NCBI RefSeq assembly: GCF_000498755.1
Contig: NZ_AXUS01000007.1
Span: 1 to 64,000 of the forward strand
Origin: Clostridioides mangenotii TR
GTDB lineage: Bacteria > Bacillota > Clostridia > Peptostreptococcales > Peptostreptococcaceae
Direction of reading: 5' to 3'
DNA: 64,000 nt
Below the pieces are notes generated by a model. That model did no database searches. It saw nothing but the letters and a program-made list of their open reading frames with translations, and had not been told where the DNA came from. Shown here piece by piece: positions 58,274 to 64,000 of this stretch; the first letter of the stretch is position 1, and each line of letters starts with the position of its first letter. Made by a program: the position numbers and the translations under genes.

Positions 58274-59500
58274 ATGTTTGACCCTAGTGTAGTTGATCCA
58301 AGGATTTCATTGCTATTAAATGTCTCAACAAATCATGCAGTTGTAGGACATATAATACAGTACAATCTAACAGTATACAATAAAAGCAAAACAACCATAG
58401 ATAACGCAGTTGTAATTGATGAACTCAATCCATGTTTTAGGTTTGTAGATGGAAGTGTAAAAATTGATTCTATTGAATATAAAGATGCAAATATAGTTTC
58501 AGGTATTAAAACTGGACCTATAGATCCTAAAGCTAAAAAACTAATAACTTTTAATGTCGAGGTTGTAAGTTCTGATGAGAATTGCAATGCCATGACTACA
58601 AATATTACAGTTTTCTATAATTATAACTCCAACGATCAGAAAAATGCTTTTAATGGAAAGGTAATAGCTAGCCCACTAACTATAATGATCCATGATAATA
58701 ATATCCAAGTAAGTAAAAGTTCTAGTTCAAACAGCGCTTCATTAAACGATATTATAAAATATACTATACTTTTAGAAAATAATAGTCATTTAGAAGCATA
58801 TGATGTTCTACTTGAAGATAACAACCCCAATTCTACTAGTTTAATAAACGGTACATTTACTGTAAATGGAACAGTTATAGAAAATGTAAATTTAAATTAT
58901 GGTGTGAACTTGGGTAATATAGCCGTTGGTCAGAGCATACTAGTCGAATATCAAGTACGAATTTTAACCTCTGATTGCAATGGTATTATCCAAAGTAGCT
59001 CAAGTACAACATACAATTACTTTTTACCGAACGGATATGTAGGAGCGCATATATGTTATTCAAATATAATAGAAATAAGTTTAAATCTAAGCTACACAAA
59101 AAAATTTATCTTAGATAATTCTATTTGTCTACCAAAACATTTTCCAAATATTGATCATGTAAATTGGATGACTGGAGATTTGATTATATCAGATTGGAAA
59201 CCGATAAACTCTACAAGATGTAATTCAATATCTCCAAATATTATAAATGGAGTTAGACTACTAGTAACTGGTAAAATACTATATGACTTTGGCTATTCTA
59301 CAACAAATTCAAATGAGGAAATAAAAGTTGTAGGAATAGAGACACCCTTTGAAGGAACAATTGTATTACTTTGTGAATACACGAGTGAAAATGCAATACA
59401 AGTAAATGGATGTATAACAGATATTAAATACCAGTCCTCTGATGACAGATGTGTAGTATCTAAAACTTACATCGAGCTAACCGCTGATATATCACACTAA
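58274..59500 (+). CDS. DUF11-repeat protein with SPOCS-like C-terminus, possible spore surface protein
   Basis: This 408-residue protein has no signal peptide. Two DUF11-type repeats (about 10-130 and 145-265) contain GHIIQYNLTVYNKS and NDIIKYTILLENNS. The C-terminal part (about 310-408) reads INGVRLLVTGKILYDFGY...VGIETPFEGTIVL...CVVSKTYIELTA, which resembles SPOCS (DUF3794) domains of spore coat proteins. The combination without a secretion signal suggests assembly on the spore from the mother cell; that role is inference. AAGGTGGAG precedes the ATG. Confidence 0.7.
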   Translation: MFDPSVVDPRISLLLNVSTNHAVVGHIIQYNLTVYNKSKTTIDNAVVIDELNPCFRFVDGSVKIDSIEYKDANIVSGIKTGPIDPKAKKLITFNVEVVSSDENCNAMTTNITVFYNYNSNDQKNAFNGKVIASPLTIMIHDNNIQVSKSSSSNSASLNDIIKYTILLENNSHLEAYDVLLEDNNPNSTSLINGTFTVNGTVIENVNLNYGVNLGNIAVGQSILVEYQVRILTSDCNGIIQSSSSTTYNYFLPNGYVGAHICYSNIIEISLNLSYTKKFILDNSICLPKHFPNIDHVNWMTGDLIISDWKPINSTRCNSISPNIINGVRLLVTGKILYDFGYSTTNSNEEIKVVGIETPFEGTIVLLCEYTSENAIQVNGCITDIKYQSSDDRCVVSKTYIELTADISH

Positions 59501-59579
59501 GCAAAGTTATAAAAAGCAATATTAATAATTATTATTAGGACTCTAATCGGTCTCTGCTTCACTATCCAAAGCCACTTAT

Positions 59580-59668
59580 CAACTTGCAGAAATATATTGA
59601 TATATCTCTATTATTAATACTTTTAATTATACAATAAATTTTATTATTCATCTGCAAGTTGACTTTTT
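59580..59668 (+). terminator. long-loop hairpin after the DUF11 gene
   Basis: CAACTTGCAGA (59580-59590) pairs perfectly with TCTGCAAGTTG (59651-59661) across a 60-base AT-rich loop, followed by ACTTTTTATG. It probably ends the DUF11 transcript. Confidence 0.55.
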
Positions 59669-59816
59669 ATGGTTTTGTTAGATCCATCTATAGGCTTTAA
59701 GCCTCCATACTCTGTAATCAATTTATTACAAATTAATCCATTCGATAGACTAGTAGCCTTATTGTTGTTATAATAACAACAAAGATAAATATAATATAAC
59801 AAAGGGGATGTTTATA

Positions 59817-60968
59817 ATGAAAAGCAATAACTTAGATCCAACAAGTTCTAAAGTTAATTGGAAAGGTGTTTTTGGTGTTGCTTCAGTTTGGTTTGGTGCT
59901 CATGTCGGTGGGGGGTTTGCTACTGGTAATCAGACAATGAATTTCTTTGTTAAATCAGGCTGGTATACGCTTTGGATGCCAATCTTAATTATTGGAATCA
60001 TAGCTTTAGTTTATAGAGAAACAATGTTGATGGCTAGAAATTATAAGGCATACGACTATAGAACACTATCTAAAAAACTATATGAGCCTCACGATAAAGT
60101 TCTCTCTATTGTTTTCGAAGTCTGCTATATAATTATCGTACTACTTGCAACAGGTGGATCGATTGCAGGTGCTGCTGCTCTATTTAGCGACTTTGGCTTA
60201 AGTTATAATTTAGGTGTTGTAATAACTGGAACTATACTATTCATACTAACAATCTTTGGAGCTAATCTTATAAGAAAAGCTTCCACTCTTATGACAGTTA
60301 TAATTGTTATCTGTCTAACTCTAATCTGCTATATAGGAATAACTGTAAACTCTGGTAATTTCATAAATTTAACTACAACAGGATACGCAACTGAATCAAT
60401 TTGGAACGCACTTTGGCTAGGTCTAAAATACGCTGGATTCCAAGCTATCGTTTGGTCTATCATTATAAGCGTATGCCAACCTCTTAAAACAGATAAAGAT
60501 ATTAACAATACAACTATTGTAGGTTTTATTCTAAACAGTGTAATGATCATTTTAAGCTGTATGATGCTATTTGCATGGCTTCCAGGAACTTCTGGAGAAA
60601 CTCTTCCAATTCTTTATATCTGTAAACAGTTAGGTCAAGATTGGCTAGTTCTAGTATATACATTTGTACTTTTACTGGCGTTTATTTCTACAGGTATAAG
60701 TTGTGTATTTGGCGCTATTACAAGATTTGAAAACCTTATAAAGGTTCCAGAAAACATAACTGTAAAAAGAGGTCTACTATCTTTATGTTGTATGGTATTA
60801 TCAATGGCTATATCACTTTTTGGACTTACAGCTATAGTTCAAATAGGTTATGGATATACTGGAGTACTAGGAATATTTGTAGTAATCATACCAGTACTGA
60901 CTGTTGGGCATATGAAAAATAAAAAGTTTAAAAAGGAACATCAAAACGTTGTAGAAGAGGAAATATAA
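59817..60968 (+). CDS. YkvI-like membrane transporter, uncharacterised
   Basis: This 383-residue protein has ten to eleven membrane segments and begins with the LeuT-fold-like motif GVASVWFGAHVGGGFATGNQ, typical of the YkvI family. The family belongs to the amino acid-polyamine-cation-like superfamily; its substrate is unknown. The frame starts three codons earlier, but AAGGGG lies directly next to that ATG and at proper distance from the one at 59817. It is monocistronic with a clear terminator. Confidence 0.78.
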   Translation: MKSNNLDPTSSKVNWKGVFGVASVWFGAHVGGGFATGNQTMNFFVKSGWYTLWMPILIIGIIALVYRETMLMARNYKAYDYRTLSKKLYEPHDKVLSIVFEVCYIIIVLLATGGSIAGAAALFSDFGLSYNLGVVITGTILFILTIFGANLIRKASTLMTVIIVICLTLICYIGITVNSGNFINLTTTGYATESIWNALWLGLKYAGFQAIVWSIIISVCQPLKTDKDINNTTIVGFILNSVMIILSCMMLFAWLPGTSGETLPILYICKQLGQDWLVLVYTFVLLLAFISTGISCVFGAITRFENLIKVPENITVKRGLLSLCCMVLSMAISLFGLTAIVQIGYGYTGVLGIFVVIIPVLTVGHMKNKKFKKEHQNVVEEEI

Positions 60969-61078
60969 TAAAATTAAATAGAAATGAGTTTTTCAACAAA
61001 TCACACAATATATTTATCTTTGAAAATATTAAATATAAATAAATAGATACATTTTTTAATTAAATTAATTTTGCTAAA

Positions 61079-61124
61079 TGAGCTTATCTTACAATCGAAT
61101 TAAGATAAGCTCATTTATTTTATC
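61079..61124 (+). terminator. terminator of the YkvI-like gene
   Basis: ATGAGCTTATCTT pairs perfectly with AAGATAAGCTCAT around a 10-base loop, followed by TTATTTTATC. The T-run is moderate. Confidence 0.7.
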
Positions 61125-61351
61125 TAGTAATATTTAATTCATCGAGATATTTACAAATTTAACTATCCTCTAATTTTTACAACAATATATAAATAAAGGG
61201 GATATGTAAATATATATCGCTTTTTCAGCATATATTTCTAGCATATTAATACAAAACTGTATTATATACATTCTTTCTTTCCTTTTCCTAAACTATATAA
61301 CTTTTGGTAAACATTTTTTTAGATATTTTTAAATTATAATTTTACACATAT

Positions 61352-61403
61352 AAAAAAGCCTCTCTCAAAAGCAAGTTTTCAATACTTTTGAGATAAGCTC
61401 TTT
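61352..61403 (-). terminator. terminator of ribU
   Basis: On the minus strand AAAGAGCTTATCTCAAAAG pairs with CTTTTGAGAGAGGCTTTT with small bulges and ends in TTTTTTATA. It lies about 40 bases past the ribU stop. Confidence 0.75.
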
Positions 61404-61438
61404 ATATTCTTTATATTATATTTACATACTCTTATATA

Positions 61439-62056
61439 CTAATATTTGTTGTTGATTATATGTCCCATTTTCTTAAATAAAACCACACTGCATATTGACA
61501 ACAATGTCCCTTTTAATATGTTGAATGGAACTATCATCCACATTACAAAGCTAAATAAGTCTGTTATTCTGTGGTTTATAACTGATCCTAAATTTATTAT
61601 AGCATCAAGTCCCATAAGTTGACCGTAAAATGGAAGAGTTATAAAATAGTTAACTACAGCCCCAACAACAGTCATTGCCAATGTTCCTAAAATGATTCCT
61701 GCTATTACGCCCTTGATGTCTGTACTTTTCTTGTAAATATAGCAAATCACAAACACGTAAACCCCGCCAATTAAAGCATTTGCTATCTCTCCTACTCCAC
61801 CAGTTGTAGTCGCTGTTATTGCGTGTACTATATTTTTGACAACTACTATCCCTACACCCACTATAGGGCTAAAACTCATGCCCCCCAATATTGCGGGTAT
61901 ATCAGATATATCTATTTTTAGAAAATCTGGAAAAATACCTGGTATTGGCATCTCTATATACATAAGAATAAATGATATAGTAGATAAAATTGCCATCATA
62001 ACTAGTGTTCTAGTTTTTAATGAAGTTTGTCTATTGACTGTGTTTTGATTATGCAT
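61439..62056 (-). CDS. ribU: riboflavin ECF transporter substrate-binding subunit RibU
   Basis: This 205-residue membrane protein has six segments and the RibU pattern: MPIPGIFPDFLKIDISDIPAI-type loop after the first segment, then KNIVHAITATTTGGVGEIAN. It binds riboflavin and works with the shared EcfA/EcfT energy module encoded elsewhere. GGGGGAATT stands before the ATG. An FMN riboswitch precedes it, which confirms the vitamin B2 assignment. Confidence 0.95.
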   Translation of the reverse strand: MHNQNTVNRQTSLKTRTLVMMAILSTISFILMYIEMPIPGIFPDFLKIDISDIPAILGGMSFSPIVGVGIVVVKNIVHAITATTTGGVGEIANALIGGVYVFVICYIYKKSTDIKGVIAGIILGTLAMTVVGAVVNYFITLPFYGQLMGLDAIINLGSVINHRITDLFSFVMWMIVPFNILKGTLLSICSVVLFKKMGHIINNKY

Positions 62057-62093
62057 CGTAATTCCCCCTAATTTAAATTTATTAGGAAAAATA

Positions 62094-62121
62094 AAAAACT
62101 CGAAGGTCTTTATCTTCGAGT
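62094..62121 (-). terminator. expression-platform terminator of the FMN riboswitch
   Basis: On the minus strand ACTCGAAG pairs with CTTCGAGT, followed by TTTTTTAT. It lies between the aptamer and ribU. Confidence 0.85.
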
Positions 62122-62166
62122 ATATGAATCCGCTTAAAACAAAATAACTTGTTTTTAAGCTTTTCC

Positions 62167-62286
62167 AATCTCTTCTCTCATCCAGACTTTACTGTCGGCT
62201 TTGGAATTTCACCAAATCAACTACTCCATGGTAGGTCGCGGGCTATCACCGCCGGTAGGGAATTTCACCCTGCCCCGAAGATCTTC
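62167..62286 (-). promoter_or_regulatory. FMN riboswitch (RFN element)
   Basis: The minus strand contains the conserved blocks in order: GATCTTCGGGGCAGGGTG, AAATTCCCTACCGGCGGTG, AGCCCGCGACC, GGTGAAATTCC, AGCCGACAGT and AAAGTCTGGATGAGAGAAG. FMN binding should favour the terminator and switch ribU off. Confidence 0.97.
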
Positions 62287-62445
62287 TATATTTAATATTT
62301 TCCTTACATATACTATGATAGTTACTTTTTTATTTAAAGTCAAGTAGTTTTAGCTTTATATTCGTATATATAGAATATAACAAAATAACAAAATATTGGT
62401 AAATATAAAAGACACATTAAAATGTATCTTCCGTAATTATTTATT

Positions 62446-62559
62446 TTAATCTTTTTTCCTCTGTTGTTTTATATTTCTGTAAATATCTGGTATGTATAGC
62501 ATTACATATAATATAGCAAATAAAGTTGTAAGTATAGGACCAAAACCTAAAAATACTCT
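62446..62559 (-). pseudogene. possible membrane-protein remnant
   Basis: A startless minus-strand frame reads FLGFGPILTTLFAILYV and then YIPDIYRNIKQQRKKD with stop. It looks like the C-terminal membrane segment and basic tail of a small protein. No start or ribosome-binding site was found; the family was not recognised. Confidence 0.25.
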
Positions 62560-62585
62560 TTATATTCTTAGATATCTATTTTAAA

Positions 62586-62614
62586 TTGACAATAGATATT
62601 AGAATTCATATAAT
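62586..62614 (+). promoter_or_regulatory. perfect consensus vegetative promoter
   Basis: TTGACA (62586-62591), exactly 17 bases and TATAAT (62609-62614) form a full consensus promoter. It drives the 22-codon ORF and the Rid-family gene. Confidence 0.8.
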
Positions 62615-62636
62615 GTGTAGTATAGGAGGTGTCAAA

Positions 62637-62705
62637 ATGAAAGAATGTTTATATGCTAGTTATTTAAAATTCAATAAATATTCCATTTCTGTTTTTGATA
62701 AATAG
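62637..62705 (+). CDS. 22-codon leader ORF upstream of the Rid-family gene
   Basis: AGGAGGTG stands six to seven bases before an ATG that opens a 22-codon frame ending at 62705. The peptide reads MKECLYASYLKFNKYS and ends in FDK. Promoter and ribosome-binding site are near perfect, so translation is likely. A small hairpin TTGATA / TATCAA overlaps the stop. It could be a regulatory leader peptide, a free microprotein or the leftover 5' end of a lost gene. No family is recognised. Confidence 0.5.
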   Translation: MKECLYASYLKFNKYSISVFDK

Positions 62706-62790
62706 ATTTCTATCAATGGATAACAATATATTATTAAGAATATATTGAGGTAGAAATTATTATATCCCAATACAGAAAGGAATTAATAGT

Positions 62791-63186
62791 ATGAATAATA
62801 ATGTAGTTAACAGATTAAATTCTTCAAAGGTAAGTAAAGCAGTAGGCAACTATACACATATTACAAAGATAGAACCTAATGCAACGTTCTATACGTTCTC
62901 TGGACAAGTTGGAGCTGACTTAGATGGCAATTTTCCTGAAGAATTTAATCAACAAGTGAATAATACATTTTTAAATATATCAAATTTATTAAAGAGTATC
63001 GATTTGACACCGGATAATATAATAAAAGTAAATATATGGGCTATAGAAGAAATTGACTGGGATTACTTTTATCAAGTGTATGAAAGATTTTTTAAAGAAC
63101 CTTATCCCTCGATGACAGTTGCGTATGTTAGTGCTTTAGGGTTAAAAGAGATAAAATTAGAAATTGAAATCTGGGCAGCGAAATAA
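62791..63186 (+). CDS. Rid (YjgF/YER057c/UK114) family protein without the canonical Arg
   Basis: This 131-residue protein has the trimeric Rid fold: TFYTFSGQVGADLDG, the middle helix and a C-terminal EIKLEIEIWAA strand. RidA enzymes hydrolyse reactive enamines with an Arg near PxR(S/T). Here the corresponding stretch is EPYPSMTVAYV, so that Arg is absent and deaminase activity is doubtful, as in other Rid subgroups. AAAGGAA precedes the ATG. It probably shares a transcript with the 22-codon leader. Confidence 0.8.
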   Translation: MNNNVVNRLNSSKVSKAVGNYTHITKIEPNATFYTFSGQVGADLDGNFPEEFNQQVNNTFLNISNLLKSIDLTPDNIIKVNIWAIEEIDWDYFYQVYERFFKEPYPSMTVAYVSALGLKEIKLEIEIWAAK

Positions 63187-63313
63187 TTTTATCTTGTATA
63201 CCCAATTTAAATATTCTATTTAATAAAATGTCCTCATAGATAAAAACGTTCCTTTAACTTATACTATTATCTATATAACATTTTTCGAATCAACATTATT
63301 AAGTCAACATAAG

Positions 63314-63346
63314 GCAGATACTTTAGATAAAGTATCTGCTTTTTTA
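63314..63346 (+). terminator. terminator of the Rid-family gene
   Basis: GCAGATACTTT / AAAGTATCTGC form an 11-bp perfect stem with a short loop and TTTTTTAT. Confidence 0.9.
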
Positions 63347-63489
63347 TATTTAAAATTAATAGTTATATATATTTTTTAAAGTATACTATTTAATATTTAG
63401 ATATTTTTTAAAGACATACCTTTTTTACTTTTGGAACACCTTTTTAGGTTTTTTCAAGTCCTTTAACTGAGATTGCGAGGTTACTTATT

Positions 63490-63831
63490 TTATTTCCCTC
63501 CCAATTTTTTCATGATGCTTTCATTAAGATTTTTACGCAAATTAGCAGTGTAAGTTTTGGCATTTTCCAACAGTCCATCACAGAAGGAGGCCACATCTTC
63601 ACCGGTGATTTCCAAAACTTTTTTGCCATCTGATGCACCCGCTTCGAATAAATCAATTAATTCATATTGAACTTGCAACATATCATATCCATCACCTGCA
63701 GTAAATTTCCACATATAATCTTGGATTTTTCCATATACAAATTGGTAATCTTTCGGAAATTTTTCCACCCTTGCCATCATTGCTTTATACTCTCTTTTAT
63801 CTCCGATCATTTTTTTCAATAAATCTAACAT
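63490..63831 (-). CDS. DUF1048 family protein
   Basis: This 113-residue, largely helical protein belongs to DUF1048 (start MLDLLKKMIGDKREYK; YMWKFTAGDGYDML in the middle; DVASFCDGLLENAKTY). Such proteins are commonly encoded right after PadR-type repressors, as here, with one base between the padR stop and this ATG. The function is unknown; a role as membrane or envelope-associated partner has been guessed for the pair. The AAAGGAGG that serves it lies in the end of the padR gene. Confidence 0.8.
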   Translation of the reverse strand: MLDLLKKMIGDKREYKAMMARVEKFPKDYQFVYGKIQDYMWKFTAGDGYDMLQVQYELIDLFEAGASDGKKVLEITGEDVASFCDGLLENAKTYTANLRKNLNESIMKKLGGK

Positions 63832-63832
63832 T

Positions 63833-64000
63833 TTATTTCTCCTCCTTTAAAGAGTTAATTTTTGATGATACAAAATCCCATTTTTTCCAAAATTGCTCTA
63901 GTTCTTTTTGTCCTGCATCGTTAAGAGAATAAAATTTACGAGGCGGACCCATTTCTGAAGGTTTTTTCTCAATATTTACCATCTTTTTCTTTTCCAGCCG
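63833..64000 (-). CDS. PadR family transcriptional regulator, C-terminal part (cut by window end)
   Basis: The visible 55 codons read KMVNIEKKPSEMGPPRKFY and SLNDAGQKELEQFWKKWD, which is the wing and C-terminal helix of a PadR-type winged-helix repressor. The N-terminal helix-turn-helix lies beyond the window. It stands directly upstream of the DUF1048 gene and probably represses this operon. Confidence 0.82.
   Translation of the reverse strand, partial: RLEKKKMVNIEKKPSEMGPPRKFYSLNDAGQKELEQFWKKWDFVSSKINSLKEEK

Overview
The window is low-GC, AT-rich Firmicute DNA with strong AGGAGG ribosome-binding sites and many intrinsic terminators. Gene content and order (tsaE-tsaB-rimI-tsaD, rex/ferredoxin, NAD-glutamate dehydrogenase, an SH3-NlpC/P60 enzyme, pyrB-K-D-E, ogg-cls, groES-groEL, larB-larC, guaA) suggest an anaerobic, spore-forming member of the Peptostreptococcaceae related to Clostridioides difficile. 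The genus cannot be fixed from this window. The family assignment is an inference from recalled gene order; no search was run.

Layout. 1-2.1 kb: a hairpin-rich candidate small RNA, then an ECF sigma factor with a DUF4179 anti-sigma partner. 2.2-10.5 kb: a CocE/NonD hydrolase with a divergent TetR regulator, debris of a sigma factor and of a DHHW-family gene, then an AraC-GH39 regulator upstream of an MFS carrier and an AbgB-like M20 amidohydrolase. 10.9-13.1 kb: a small GNAT, free methionine-R-sulfoxide reductase and a methyltransferase. 13.4-21.1 kb is the accessory, decaying part: pstS-pstC without pstA/pstB/phoU, a siderophore-type ABC locus truncated back to back with its AraC regulator, an orphan PTS IIC, an orphan cysteine-rich Fe-S protein, and copies of a terminator-like repeat.

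21.1-43.8 kb is mostly minus-strand housekeeping: guaA under a guanine riboswitch, larB and a frameshifted larC (nickel-pincer cofactor), groES-groEL under CIRCE, cls and ogg, a YeiH/LysR pair, TraX, a CWB2-3D wall protein, pyrBKDE with a PyrR-type RNA site, an NlpC/P60 hydrolase, gluD, and ferredoxin and rex in opposite orientation. 43.9-54.5 kb: an ABC-F ATPase, a MATE exporter, a 3D-domain protein and an ABC transporter plus two-component system of the peptide-resistance type. 55.2-57.9 kb is the t6A operon. 58.3-64 kb: a DUF11/SPOCS-like protein, a YkvI-like transporter, ribU under an FMN riboswitch, a Rid-family protein behind a consensus promoter with a tiny leader ORF, and a DUF1048-PadR pair cut by the window end.

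No CRISPR array, prophage, transposase, rRNA or tRNA was recognised. The most unusual items are larC, whose family sequence can be read only through two -1 shifts at A-runs; the deletion scar joining two truncated divergent genes at about 17.13-17.18 kb; a three-copy repeat at gene 3' ends; and several gene remnants and orphan transcription signals.
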